Source of the DNA: Rhodococcus sp. 14-2470-1b
Lineage (GTDB): Bacteria; Actinomycetota; Actinomycetes; Mycobacteriales; Mycobacteriaceae
DNA length: 64,000 nt
Direction: 5' to 3'
Assembly (NCBI RefSeq): GCF_002259415.1
Contig: NZ_NPFY01000010.1
Span: 1-64,000 of the forward strand
Position 1 is the first letter of the stretch. Every line of letters begins with the position of its first letter. Of the stretch, positions 1 to 8,192 are shown in pieces. The notes below the pieces were generated by a model. That model was not told where the DNA came from and ran no database searches. It saw only the letters and a program-made list of their open reading frames with translations. Position numbers and translations under genes: made by a program.

Positions 1-1
1 G

Positions 2-364
2 GGCCCCGACGTATCGGTCCTGCTCGAGGACGGACTCCCCAACGGGGAGTACACCGTCGGCTACCGTGTCACCTCCGCGGACGGGCACCCGATCACCGGA
101 TCGTACGGTTTCTCCGTCGACGTTGCGGCGACCGCCACCCCTCAGGACGCCGCTGCACAGCAGTCGCAGAGCGGTGCGACCTCGACCTCGCCGACTCCTG
201 CTACCACGGCAACGCAGCCCTACGATCCCAACAATCCGTCCGCCAGCGAAGACCGGCCACCGAAACAGAACACCATGATGCTGCTCTCGATCGTGGGCCT
301 GGCTGTGCTCGGTCTCGGTGCCATCGCCCTGACCCTGGTGATCCGAGGCAAGAACAAGCAATGA
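2..364 (+). CDS. CopC-domain copper-binding protein, C-terminal part (cut by window start)
   Basis: The reading frame is open from the first bases to a TGA at 362-364, giving 120 residues of a gene that begins outside the window. The segment YRVTSADGHPITGSYGF is the typical end of a CopC/YobA domain, a periplasmic or extracytoplasmic copper-binding beta-sandwich. A Ser/Thr/Pro/Ala-rich linker follows, then one membrane helix (about residues 93-114) and a short basic tail, so the domain is tethered outside the membrane. Four bases separate it from the CtaG-like gene, so the two are probably co-transcribed; CopC and CtaG neighbours are common in actinobacteria. The N-terminal metal ligands cannot be seen. 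Confidence 0.8.
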   Translation, partial: GPDVSVLLEDGLPNGEYTVGYRVTSADGHPITGSYGFSVDVAATATPQDAAAQQSQSGATSTSPTPATTATQPYDPNNPSASEDRPPKQNTMMLLSIVGLAVLGLGAIALTLVIRGKNKQ

Positions 365-368
365 CAGG

Positions 369-1337
369 GTGCCGATGATCATCGCTGCCGTTGCTCCCCC
401 GGAAGGGCCGCCGACGCTGGCAGCGTTGCTGAGCTGGGATCTTCCTCCCCTACCGATCCTGCCGATCGCCGGTGTCGTCATGGCCGGGCTGTACTGCTGG
501 GGGCTCTACCGGGTCCGCGGTCGAGGTATCGCATGGTCGCGGTGGCGGAGTGCGAGTTTTCTGCTCGGTTGCGCGGCGCTGGTCCTGGTGACCGGACTGC
601 AGATCGAACGCTACGGCTACAGCCTGTTCAGCGTCTTCATGTTCCAGCATCTGACGTTGTCGATGACCATCCCACCGTTGTTGGTGGTGGGTTCGCCCGG
701 ACGACTTCTCCTGCGAGCCACCGCGCATCACGGAGCCGGTAGGTGGGTACTGATCGCGGCGCTGACGGGGTTGCGTAGCCGCGCCGGACGCATCGCTCTC
801 CATCCCGGGCTGACGATCCCGTTGTTCCTTTTCAGCTATTACGGGCTGTATCTGTCGTCGATCTTCGATGTTCTCGCCATCAAAGTCATCGGGCACGTAT
901 CGATGGAGATCTTCTTCTTCGCCAGCGGGCTGCTGTTCATCATCCCTGTGCTCGCCGTCGGCCCCCTCCCCGTTCGGCAGAGCAATCTGGGCCGGTTGTT
1001 CGACCTGTTCGTCGAGATGCCGCTGCACGTGTTCTTCGGTGTCATCTTGATGATGTCGAGCACCCCAATGCTGGCGACCTTCGCCTTCCCATCCCCGGAA
1101 TGGGGCATCGATCCGGTATCCGATCAAAAGCTCGCCGGAGCGTTGGCGTGGTCCTACGGCGAACCGGTCGCCCTACTGGTCGTGCTCATCTTCTGCATTC
1201 AATGGAACCGGGACGAAAAAGAGGAATCGGCCGTCGCGGATCGCCAAGCCGAAGAGGACGGATACAGCGAACTGAACGCTTACAACGACTTCCTCAAACA
1301 GATCGGCACCGAAACCCGGTCCCGCACCGGACGATGA
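369..1337 (+). CDS. ctaG: CtaG-family (caa3-type) cytochrome c oxidase assembly membrane protein
   Basis: The 322-residue product has about seven strongly hydrophobic helices. It carries the caa3_CtaG-type segments FMFQHLTLSMTIPPLLVVGSP and VEMPLHVFFGVILMMSSTP, whose conserved His and Met residues suit copper handling in cytochrome oxidase biogenesis. The C-terminus is a charged cytoplasmic tail. I list the GTG at 369; an ATG two codons later (375) is an equally good start. It follows the CopC-like gene by four bases, supporting a joint role in copper delivery or resistance. The family call is based on recalled features, not on a search. Confidence 0.82.
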   Translation: MPMIIAAVAPPEGPPTLAALLSWDLPPLPILPIAGVVMAGLYCWGLYRVRGRGIAWSRWRSASFLLGCAALVLVTGLQIERYGYSLFSVFMFQHLTLSMTIPPLLVVGSPGRLLLRATAHHGAGRWVLIAALTGLRSRAGRIALHPGLTIPLFLFSYYGLYLSSIFDVLAIKVIGHVSMEIFFFASGLLFIIPVLAVGPLPVRQSNLGRLFDLFVEMPLHVFFGVILMMSSTPMLATFAFPSPEWGIDPVSDQKLAGALAWSYGEPVALLVVLIFCIQWNRDEKEESAVADRQAEEDGYSELNAYNDFLKQIGTETRSRTGR

Positions 1338-1402
1338 CGCCAGACACTCTTAGCGGCCTGAATGGAAAGCACGATGAGCCACGACGCACGACAGGACAGC
1401 AG

Positions 1403-1711
1403 ATGCCACTGATCCGCACACCCTCAACTGCTCGAGGACGGCTTGCCCTACATGTGCTGGCTTACAACGTCGTGCGCCTGCTCCTCGTGTGCGTGGCCGC
1501 AGGAGTGCTTTTGGCCGTCGACGCGCTGACCAGTCTCGACATCCCCTTCGTGTTGGTTCTTCTCATCGCACTCGCAGCAAGCCTGCCGCTGTCGGCACTG
1601 ACCCTCAGGAAACTTCGCCGAACCATCAACGAAGACATCGATGCAGTGGATCGGAAGCGCACCACAAGACGAGGACCAGCGACACGACCACCCCGTACCA
1701 AGAGACCGTGA
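1403..1711 (+). CDS. Small membrane protein, probably DUF4229 family
   Basis: The 102-residue product has two hydrophobic helices (about residues 14-36 and 43-62). The segment PFVLVLLIALAASLPLSAL then LRKLRR resembles DUF4229 proteins, small actinobacterial membrane proteins of unknown role. A very basic Arg/Thr/Lys-rich tail follows. I chose ATG 1403 because AGGA lies nine bases upstream. An in-frame ATG at 1334 overlaps the ctaG stop as ATGA and would add 23 residues that look non-coding. It is probably the last gene of the copC-ctaG transcript. Confidence 0.5.
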   Translation: MPLIRTPSTARGRLALHVLAYNVVRLLLVCVAAGVLLAVDALTSLDIPFVLVLLIALAASLPLSALTLRKLRRTINEDIDAVDRKRTTRRGPATRPPRTKRP

Positions 1712-1917
1712 AGCCGCGTGCGAACTTTCGACACAAACCCGGTCGTCGTTCGGTGCGATGTTCGCTGACTCATTCACAATGGGAAGTCGCTTCTGCGGGG
1801 TGACCCTCTTGGGATCGTCGCGCGCTGAAAACTATTGGTCGCACCCCGGCATTTCTGCATCTACGAACTCGAGAAGTTCTTCGCTTTCGATCTGTACCAG
1901 TCGACCTATACCGTGAA

Positions 1918-2253
1918 TTAGACCAGCAGGTCATACGCCCACTCGTACACCCAGCGAGGTAACGCAGGTGCGTCGAACGGTGCGGCGGCGAAATTCGATT
2001 CGCCGCGAACTACGCAGTCGGGGATCGCGTCGACGGTGCGGGAGCCGAAGGATCGAGCAGCGACGATCCACTGTCCGCGGTGATGCACTCGGATCGCGGT
2101 CGACACGGTGCACCGCCCATCAGAGTATCCGGCGGTGAGCTGGTGGAATTCCCACTCGACGTGCTGGTTCTGTCCGAAGAAGTGTGTCAGCGTCTCGGCG
2201 AAGGATGGCCCGTAGAGGGTCCCTCGGTCGGTGTCGATGCGGATGAAATTCAT
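1918..2253 (-). CDS. Hypothetical protein, distal gene of the leftward element block
   Basis: The 111-residue protein has no family I recognise. It is soluble and mixed in composition, with aromatic clusters (HVEWEFHQL, WVYEWAYDLLV) and no signal peptide or membrane helix. It lies last in a leftward run of small genes (3531 to 1918) that I assign to the integrated element. It starts 55 bases after the stop of the preceding gene, so it may share its transcript. The 206 bases between it and the chromosomal-looking gene ending at 1711 should hold the left edge of the element, but I see no attachment repeat there. Confidence 0.5.
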   Translation of the reverse strand: MNFIRIDTDRGTLYGPSFAETLTHFFGQNQHVEWEFHQLTAGYSDGRCTVSTAIRVHHRGQWIVAARSFGSRTVDAIPDCVVRGESNFAAAPFDAPALPRWVYEWAYDLLV

Positions 2254-2307
2254 GGCTTCGGCCTCTTCGAGTCATAGCGGCAATGCGAGGTGTGCGTGGA
2301 AAGTTGC

Positions 2308-2586
2308 TCAGAACAGGGGAATTTGGTTGCGCGCCGCGAGACTGTCGCGGAACTCTTGGAACTTGCTTAGAAGGTCTGAGGCGACTGCCTCGGTGTAACA
2401 GATGGACCGCGCAACTTCGTTCAGTGTGTTGCCGGCGGCCAGGGCTTCATCTATCTCACGCCCGGCAGCGAGGTTTTCGACTTCGTCCGTATCTAGATGC
2501 GCGACGTCTGCGGCGGCCAACCGGACAGAAGCGAGGGCAGCTCGACGCCGCTCACGGCCCGGCTCTGTCTCTTCCCGCGCCGTCAC
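2308..2586 (-). CDS. Hypothetical small helical protein, coupled to the DnaB-N-like gene
   Basis: The 92-residue charged protein is predicted to be helical. The segment EIDEALAAGNTLNEVARSICYTEAVASDLLSKF looks like a helix-turn-helix of the kind in small DNA-binding or adaptor proteins, but no family could be assigned. The start codon overlaps the upstream stop by four bases (2583-2586), so translation is probably coupled to the DnaB-N-like gene, suggesting that the two products act together. Confidence 0.5.
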   Translation of the reverse strand: MTAREETEPGRERRRAALASVRLAAADVAHLDTDEVENLAAGREIDEALAAGNTLNEVARSICYTEAVASDLLSKFQEFRDSLAARNQIPLF

Positions 2587-3116
2587 AGTGTGCTACCGCT
2601 GCGGAAGGCGTTCAGGCGGTTTGTCGCTTCACGTTGCGCCCTTCCGATTTCGACGAGCTGGTCGAAGAGGAATTCTTCCGGCGCTTCCTCGGCGATCTGC
2701 TGAATTCTGATCCCTGCCTCGAAGAAGCTGCGTCGGTAACTTTCCGACAGGACCATGCCGGCGTAGTCGGTTGCCGATGCTCCGCATGCGTTCGCTGCGG
2801 TGACGTCGGTCAGTGTTCGACGCAGCCGTGCACCGCGGTGTCCACTGGCACCTGACCGGACAAGAACGCCCAGAACACTCGCGGGGTCGTGTGGGAGGTT
2901 GTCGATGATCAGCCCCTGCACGATGCCATACAGCTCGCGATAAACGGGATCGTGGAAATCGTTGGCCTGCAATGACGCTGCAATGCGGGCGGCCTCGTCG
3001 GTGTCCTGCAACCACATCAGTGCGCAGATGACCAGTGCTTCCGATGCCGTCTCCGGATGGTCCGTCAGATCAGCGTGATCGTCGTCGGTGGGTTCGACTG
3101 CTCTCAACGGGGTCAT
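2583..3116 (-). CDS. DnaB helicase N-terminal-domain-like protein (no helicase core)
   Basis: The 177-residue product resembles the helical N-terminal domain of replicative DnaB helicases: an acidic leader, then EALVICALMWLQD, ANDFHDPVYRELYGIVQGL and LRRTLTDVTAA. In DnaB this domain mediates hexamer and primase contacts. No Walker A or other RecA-fold motif is present, so it is at most a loader, adaptor or inhibitor of a helicase. ATG 3116 is chosen because GAGG lies eight bases upstream; the longer open frame upstream is low-complexity Pro/Ser/Thr and looks non-coding. It is four-base coupled to the next gene. With the DnaA boxes at 3632-3668 it points to a replication function of the element. 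Confidence 0.55.
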   Translation of the reverse strand: MTPLRAVEPTDDDHADLTDHPETASEALVICALMWLQDTDEAARIAASLQANDFHDPVYRELYGIVQGLIIDNLPHDPASVLGVLVRSGASGHRGARLRRTLTDVTAANACGASATDYAGMVLSESYRRSFFEAGIRIQQIAEEAPEEFLFDQLVEIGRAQREATNRLNAFRSGSTL

Positions 3117-3225
3117 CTGTTCGCCTCGTTTCTCTTTGCGGGTCTGTTGCGGGAGAACTGGATTCGGTACTCCGGTGGCGCTGTGCTTGGTTATGCCGCG
3201 TTGGTCGTCATTGCGGAGGTGTGGG

Positions 3226-3531
3226 TCAGATGTAGAGAAGGTTCGGTGGTGCGGTGCCGTCGAACTGCTCGAGGCTGTCGAGGACGGCGTTGTAGTTCTC
3301 GGGCCTGCAGCTTCCGAGTCCGATGATGAGGGCACAGGTGCCGTCGAGTGTGACGAGGTAGGACGGCGGCGTTCCGTTGTCGGACGATGCGTGCTCGCGT
3401 GCGTCGAGGAGGGCGATACGGACGGCATCGGCGGCGGCGCGTTTCGCACCTTGGAGATTGGGTTCTGCTCCGGTTGCGGTAAGAATTTCGGGGTTGTCCT
3501 CGGGGTGTGTGGTGACGGTCCAGGTGATCAT
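3226..3531 (-). CDS. Hypothetical protein, first gene of the leftward small-gene block
   Basis: The 101-residue soluble protein begins MITWTVTTHPEDNPEILTATG and is not one I recognise. AAGGA lies about eight bases upstream of ATG 3531. It is the first gene of the block running to 1918, and the DnaA-box region is directly upstream, so it could be involved in replication control. That is inference from position only. Confidence 0.5.
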   Translation of the reverse strand: MITWTVTTHPEDNPEILTATGAEPNLQGAKRAAADAVRIALLDAREHASSDNGTPPSYLVTLDGTCALIIGLGSCRPENYNAVLDSLEQFDGTAPPNLLYI

Positions 3532-3631
3532 CGTTTGGTTCCTTGTCGCTCGTGCCGGCCAGCTGCTTCTAATCGAGCGTCACACGAGGTCCGTAACAAA
3601 GCGTTCGCTGCGGAGGCAGATCAGGCGAGGG

Positions 3632-3668
3632 TGTGGATAACTGTGGTGTCGAGTCAGCCTGTGGATAA
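3632..3668 (+). other. Two perfect DnaA boxes, candidate origin of the element
   Basis: TGTGGATAA occurs at 3632-3640 and again at 3660-3668 in the same orientation; its complement TTATCCACA is the classic DnaA box. The copies are 28 bases apart start to start. They lie in a 176-bp gap beside the DnaB-N-like operon and the terminator of the next gene. Two exact 9-mers so close together are unlikely by chance in GC-rich DNA. This suggests the element replicates, or once replicated, as a plasmid using host DnaA. Confidence 0.5.
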
Positions 3669-3671
3669 ACG

Positions 3672-3701
3672 ACGTTCGGCCCCGGGGTTGGGGCCGAACG
3701 T
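3672..3701 (-). terminator. Hairpin terminator after the gene at 3708-4274
   Basis: ACGTTCGGCCCC (3672-3683) pairs perfectly with GGGGCCGAACGT (3690-3701) across a six-base loop. It lies immediately after the leftward gene that stops at 3708 and has no U-tract, as is common in actinobacteria. Confidence 0.65.
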
Positions 3702-3707
3702 GTGGTA

Positions 3708-4274
3708 CTAGACGTCGTCGAAGACATCGAGGAGTTTGGCGGGGTCGCGACGGTAGCGGCTGCCGTCGAGAAATACTCCGACGGCAGCACGGTGAACGCG
3801 TCGGAGTTCGGCCATCAGGGTGTCGTACCCGATGCGGTCGGTGATGCGCCACGTGACAGGTCCCATGTGCAGGTCTACCCAGTGGATGGTGCGACGTTGT
3901 TCGGAGCTGTAGCGGTGGTGCGGCACTGCTGTGTGTTCGGGGCTGTCGAGCCACAGGACGGAGATCGCAGCGGCCCCGAATTCTGCGCCTGGTTGGGCGG
4001 GGTGGGGGGCTTGTCCATCGGCTCCGGCAAGTGCGGCCCGGACGGTGGCAAATCCGGTGATGACTGCGGATACTGTTTCGGCGCTGCGGAAGGTCATCAT
4101 GACGTGACCTAGTGCGACGATCATCTGCGCTTCGTCGGTTGCTGCGGAGGTGGCGGTGATAGTGGCCTGTTGGGGTCCTGTGACCAGGACGGTTGTGTGG
4201 GTGACAATTCCGGTGGTTCGGGCGTTGTGTGCGGCGGTGGTCCGTCGTCCTGTGCTGGAAGTACTCTGCGGCAT
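3708..4274 (-). CDS. Hypothetical protein of the integrated element
   Basis: The 188-residue protein has no recognised family. It begins with a Ser/Thr-rich stretch, has a hydrophobic helix-like middle (MIVALGHVMMTF, VSAVITGFATVRAAL) and a basic C-terminal part with FLDGSRYRRDPAKLLDVFDDV. ATG 4274 is preferred because the purine run AGAAAGAGAG sits seven bases upstream, while the open frame further upstream has no good ribosome site. It stands alone between a hairpin terminator (3672-3701) and a 439-bp gap. Confidence 0.5.
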   Translation of the reverse strand: MPQSTSSTGRRTTAAHNARTTGIVTHTTVLVTGPQQATITATSAATDEAQMIVALGHVMMTFRSAETVSAVITGFATVRAALAGADGQAPHPAQPGAEFGAAAISVLWLDSPEHTAVPHHRYSSEQRRTIHWVDLHMGPVTWRITDRIGYDTLMAELRRVHRAAVGVFLDGSRYRRDPAKLLDVFDDV

Positions 4275-4713
4275 GTCGGGCTCTCTTTCTGTTGCGGGAC
4301 CGGCTCCCCCGGCCCTTTCGCTCTGCCAATTTCTTTTGCCGTCATCTGGCTCGAAGAAGAGAAGGCGGCGCACTGGACCGGCGTCCTGGCCCTGATCCGG
4401 AAAGTTTTCAGCCGCAGGCGCTTTGAAAAGTTTTCGGAGCCCATCGGGCCGGAGCAAGGCGGAGTCAGGATTAGGTAAGACGGGTCAGGGTGTTGCATGC
4501 TCGACCGGAGCCAGATGTGCGAAGGAAATTGTTCTTTCGCAGTGCGAAGCGCAGCGGAGCTCTATCCGGAGACCGCCGGAGGTGGTCCCGGGGCAGCACA
4601 CGTTTCGACGCAGACTGAGCCACCCGAGGCGACCACCTCCCAGCCATCGACAGCCTGGGGCGACTGCGCGGGAGCGACGGAGAGCAACAAAGCTCGATAT
4701 CGCGGCAGCCCTT
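4275..4713. other. 439-bp gap inside the element, no convincing gene
   Basis: No reading frame here has a ribosome site or recognisable product. Visible structure is limited to a weak hairpin, TGCGAA pairing with TTCGCA around 4518-4541, and a repeated AAAGTTTTC near 4402 and 4429. It probably holds the promoter of the leftward gene at 4274 and the end of the operon terminating at 4714. Confidence 0.4.
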
Positions 4714-5589
4714 CTATTCTGCGGACATGCGGTCACGCTCGCTGGCTGGCGTGTCATCGAATTCGGCTTGCCCATCCGGGTGGCCCTCGCGGATCCCCGC
4801 GGTGACTTCTTCCCACTTCCGATATCGGCGCATCGCGGTCGATGCAACGGAGCCGTCCGTTTCTTTACCGATTCGTGCCCACGACCATTCGCGGTGTGCG
4901 TGTCGGAGCCGCGCTGTTTCCGCAACTTCCGGTGTGAGGTCGTCTACTTGCAGTCGAGGCGAGTCCGCCGTGTCGACGTGTTCTCCCCACGTGCCGTCTT
5001 CGCCCTCTGAGTGATCCCGGCTTGGGCTGGGGCCTTCGTGGCTGAAGTCGGTGTCTGTCCAGTCCCGCTCCGCTGTGGCAGCACTTGGAGCGAATTCCAC
5101 TCTGACGGCTCCGCGAGGCGCACGAAGTATGACGGCCAGCACTTCGGTCATCGCAAGGAGCGCAATAGGTGCGATGGTGGCAATACCCGCCGAGACGACG
5201 GCCGGAAGCAAGGTCGCACTCAACACTGCGTGGTACGAGTTACCCGCAATCGACGCCGATGCGGCAACACGCAAGATCGTGACGACGAAGCGACGGCCCT
5301 TGATCGTGCGGTTGTCCGTGTGGTTGGACAGCGCTATGGCTGTCACGGTTGTCGAGACGATCGCCCCGTCCAACACGACTGGAATCACCCACGCTTCGCC
5401 GGGACCTATCCCAGCCCTCACCGCGAGATCCCGCAACACAGCGAAACTGAGCCAGAAGGACGCCCCGGCGATGCCAACTGTCAACGCAATGGCTGTTGCC
5501 AGGGCCCACTGCAAAATCGCTGGATGCAGCGCAACGACATCCGACGGCTTCGTTGTCAACGGGATTGCCGCTGAATATGATCGGCTCAT
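4714..5589 (-). CDS. DUF2637-family membrane protein with cytoplasmic tail
   Basis: The 291-residue protein has four or five hydrophobic helices in its first 165 residues, including ILQWALATAIALTVGIAGASF, GEAWVIPVVLDGAIVS and IAPIALLAMTEVLAVIL. This matches DUF2637, found mainly on actinobacterial plasmids, phages and integrative elements and of unknown role. The tail of about 125 residues is acidic and contains a possible HTH segment (RIGKETDGSVASTAMRRYRKW). Its start overlaps the stop of the ParA-partner gene by four bases (5586-5589), so the three genes form one leftward operon. Confidence 0.72.
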   Translation of the reverse strand: MSRSYSAAIPLTTKPSDVVALHPAILQWALATAIALTVGIAGASFWLSFAVLRDLAVRAGIGPGEAWVIPVVLDGAIVSTTVTAIALSNHTDNRTIKGRRFVVTILRVAASASIAGNSYHAVLSATLLPAVVSAGIATIAPIALLAMTEVLAVILRAPRGAVRVEFAPSAATAERDWTDTDFSHEGPSPSRDHSEGEDGTWGEHVDTADSPRLQVDDLTPEVAETARLRHAHREWSWARIGKETDGSVASTAMRRYRKWEEVTAGIREGHPDGQAEFDDTPASERDRMSAE

Positions 5590-5939
5590 CGGATTCTCGG
5601 TCCTCGTGCGAGAGGGCCGGTTCGTTGCGGGAAGGGCGCACCGTCGTTGAATCTGTTGCGCAACAACTCCAAATACTCTTCGATCGCCGCATTGACGAGA
5701 TCCGACGGGCCCCGCGGCGCGCCGGGTGTTGCGGACAGTGCTTCGGCTGCGTTGAGAAGATCGTCGACGGTGGACTGGTAGAGGTAGTACGAACGCTTCT
5801 GTTTTGCGTTGTCCGGTGACGGTTGCGCACCGGTCTCGGCCGCCGAAACGGTGTCGGGTGCGTGCTGCGTGTGCTCCGGCGGGTCGACCGGGCTCGACCC
5901 GGCGAGTGCGCTCTTCATACGTTCGGGGCGGCCCATCAC
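5586..5939 (-). CDS. Small partition-partner-like protein downstream of parA
   Basis: The 117-residue product has a disordered Pro/Ser-rich N-terminus and a C-terminal segment (KRSYYLYQSTVDDLLNAAEA, then SDLVNAAIEEYLELLRNRF) that fits a ribbon-helix-helix dimer. Plasmid ParA proteins are often followed by such a centromere-binding partner (ParG/ParB type II-like). The GTG start at 5939 overlaps the parA stop as GTGA; an ATG at 5936 is an alternative. GAGGGG lies upstream. The partition role is inferred from position and fold. Confidence 0.6.
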   Translation of the reverse strand: MMGRPERMKSALAGSSPVDPPEHTQHAPDTVSAAETGAQPSPDNAKQKRSYYLYQSTVDDLLNAAEALSATPGAPRGPSDLVNAAIEEYLELLRNRFNDGAPFPQRTGPLARGPRIR

Positions 5940-6724
5940 AGGTGTCCCCTCGTGAGCAGCGAAAGTGTGCCGCGGTAGATCGTCGACAGGCTGCGAGATT
6001 GTGTTGTCCCCCAGTCGATCAGGCTGGTTTGGGCCTCCATCGAGTCCTTGATGACAACACGTTTGGGTACGGCATCGCCGAGAACGTTGATGCTCGCGGC
6101 GATCTCGATCAGTTGTTCTCGACCGCTGATTGTCGCGATCTCGTGAAGGTTGACGATCGCCCCGAGCATGTCGAGGTCCGGGTTGTAGCTGCGCTTGACT
6201 GCGTCGATGGTGCGCAGTAGCCGCGCGAGTCCATTCGCTGAGAACAGCGCGGACTGAGTCACGACGACGGCTGCGCGCGCTGCCACAAGGGCGTTGATGG
6301 TCAGCAGATCGAGGCTAGGTGGGCAATCGATCAGGACCACGTCGTAGACGCCTCGCACGACGTCGATTGCGTCGCGAAGCCGCCGTTCTCGGCCGGCACC
6401 GGCGACGACCAATTGATCGCGGACATAGGCCAGGGACTCGTTTCCCGGCGACGTGGGTACCAGGTCTACGCCAGGCCAGATGGTGGGGACAACAGCATCG
6501 GCGATGGTCGCGTTCGACGACTCGGCGAGTACGTCGGCAACACCGACATCGTCGCTCTCTAGCTCGGTCCTGGTCAGGACTGTGCTGGCGTTGCCTTGCG
6601 GATCCACGTCGATAACGAGTGCTCGCTTCCCCGCTTGGGCAACGGCGTAGGCGAGGTGAAAGACGGTGGTGGTCTTACCCACGCCGCCCTTCTGGTTGCA
6701 GAACGCAAAGATGTCAGCGGGCAT
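5936..6724 (-). CDS. parA: ParA-family partition ATPase
   Basis: The 262-residue protein has all ParA/Soj hallmarks: the deviant Walker A NQKGGVGKTTTVFHLA near residue 10, DVDPQGNAS (A'), and the Walker B segment YDVVLIDCPPSLDLLTINAL. It would bind DNA and ATP and move or position the element, with the next gene as partner. ATG 6724 is chosen over a GTG at 6736 because GGAAAGTGAG lies at a proper distance upstream. The length is typical of plasmid or conjugative-element ParA rather than the longer chromosomal ParA. Confidence 0.85.
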   Translation of the reverse strand: MPADIFAFCNQKGGVGKTTTVFHLAYAVAQAGKRALVIDVDPQGNASTVLTRTELESDDVGVADVLAESSNATIADAVVPTIWPGVDLVPTSPGNESLAYVRDQLVVAGAGRERRLRDAIDVVRGVYDVVLIDCPPSLDLLTINALVAARAAVVVTQSALFSANGLARLLRTIDAVKRSYNPDLDMLGAIVNLHEIATISGREQLIEIAASINVLGDAVPKRVVIKDSMEAQTSLIDWGTTQSRSLSTIYRGTLSLLTRGHL

Positions 6725-7855
6725 GGTGGGTCTCACTTTCCATGGATGAATGGGACGAACTGGCGGTATTGCGGGTATGGGACGTCATGCACGCCTTGGA
6801 ACCGAGGGATGAGTCGCACCCTGTAAAAGTGTCGGGTGAATTACAGGTGAGGGGCGCGATGCGTGAGTCGCGTGCCATAGGCGAAGGACGCGCCATAGTG
6901 GCATGAGAAGCATTTACCACCAACACATCCCGAGCTTGACTCTCTACCTTTGCAGGCATTGGAGGTATGGCCACTGCGGGATGTATGACGCCCGTCGCCA
7001 GCGAGTCATCTGAGGCACTCTTTGCGGGTAATTCAGGTACGTCAGTTTTGCGGAACGCCGCCGCACCGCTAGCGGGAGCGGCCTGCACCGGCGAACTGCC
7101 GCGCTTGAGCTGAAGTAGCCAAATATGTTGCTCTGTTTGGATCTTCACGGAATCGACGTGCACAACGGATATGAGTAAGCGAGCGGCGTGGACTGAAAGA
7201 TCGAGGCCTGAATGACGGTTCGTCATGCCGGACAACTTGGTCATGTCTGCATTGCAGATGGGTCGAGAGCTCAACTGGTACCTCCATAGTGGTGACGTAT
7301 GAAAGACAAGGGACTTCGTTCGTTCCCTCCGGACCCCCCATGGCCCCTGAGCCAATTTCCGCACCCACGTTGTCCGCTCCACGCCCGATAGCCCCGCGCC
7401 TCGGTGGGCGCGCGGCTAATCGGTATCGCCACCGGTTCGATGATCAGTCGAGCTGGTGGTGCCTCGGGGCCGGTTTCCGAGGATTTACAAAGGGTGCACA
7501 GGCCGGCTGCAGGCTGGTGTTACGTCGGGCTCTGCCAGAAAACGACGCTGCTGCGGCACATCAGGCCTCGCTAGGAAGTTCCGTAGACAAGGCCTGTGCG
7601 GCGCGAGCAGAAGAACTCGACCGCGCTGTCGCGGGTCAAAACATGCGTCACCGCCCGCTCGGCCCCTGACGTAAATCGAGGGCGGAGAACGGCAACTCGG
7701 CGAAATGTCTTGAATGACTTATCAAGACGCTCTATGCTCGGTGGCGGAACTCCTTCCTCACGGGATGTGGTTTCGACGCCCTCGGCCTCGGTGCTGGTAA
7801 CACTGAGATCCTCCGGGGGCGTTTCAGTTTCCTGAGGGACAATTGGCTCTCGGCC
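6725..7855. other. 1.1-kb stretch of the element without a convincing gene
   Basis: Long frames exist on both strands (for example 6714-7382 on minus, 7289-7669 on plus), but their codon use is mixed and none gives a recognisable product. A leftward frame beginning MTKLSGMTNRHSGLDLSVHAA near 7245 is the least unlikely. Structures seen are the palindrome ATGACG-GTT-CGTCAT (7212-7226), two related strings GGGTGAATTACAGGT and GGGTAATTCAGGT near 6836 and 7025, CCATAGTGG near 6893 and 7287, and CTTGA-N8-TCAAG near 7710. The stretch may be a regulatory or transfer region. Confidence 0.35.
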
Positions 7856-8053
7856 TCACGCGACGCCTGAGCTGGCGTCGGATTGTGCCTCGAGACCTTC
7901 GATGTACTCATCGATGGCCGTATCCGGGATCAGCCGGCGCTTGCCGACCTTCACGCTCCGGATTTCTCCGGACGCGATCTTGTTGAAGAAGTTGGAACGT
8001 CCAAGTCCCGTGCAAGCCATAGCCTCCGGGACAGACAACAACCGTCTGGGCAT
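7856..8053 (-). CDS. xis: Excisionase-type MerR-like HTH protein
   Basis: The 65-residue product reads LLSVPEAMACTGLGRSNFFNKIASGEIRSVKVGKRRLIP, the usual HTH_17/excisionase fold of winged-helix DNA-benders that assist integrases in excision and often regulate conjugative elements. ATG 8053 has the strong site GGAGGTG upstream; the longer in-frame extension looks non-coding. It is divergent from the regulator-integrase pair, a common arrangement in actinobacterial integrative elements. Confidence 0.75.
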   Translation of the reverse strand: MPRRLLSVPEAMACTGLGRSNFFNKIASGEIRSVKVGKRRLIPDTAIDEYIEGLEAQSDASSGVA

Positions 8054-8163
8054 CTTCAGCACCTCCACTGAATTGTGTAGTAGAGCCACATTCTGCGGGA
8101 CATTTCTGGTCAGTCCACGTGGTTCCACCACAGAGTAGCAAGTACGTAGCCAGCCCACAACGG

Positions 8164-8184
8164 GGAGACATTCTCCGCTAGACT
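8164..8184 (+). promoter_or_regulatory. Palindrome and -10 box at the regulator-integrase promoter
   Basis: GGAGA-CAT-TCTCC (8164-8176) is a perfect inverted repeat placed three bases before TAGACT (8179-8184), a good -10 box. The ATG at 8193 follows by eight bases, so the transcript should be leaderless. A repressor at the palindrome would block this promoter; the XRE protein encoded immediately downstream is the obvious candidate. Confidence 0.4.
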
Positions 8185-8192
8185 GCGTAACC

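Noticed and set aside
1641..1916. Plus-strand frame of 91 codons in the left boundary region
   Set aside because: No ribosome site, mixed composition and no recognisable product.
7289..7669. Plus-strand 126-codon frame in the element gap
   Set aside because: Pro/Arg/Ala-rich and without ribosome site or family; kept only as part of the described gap.
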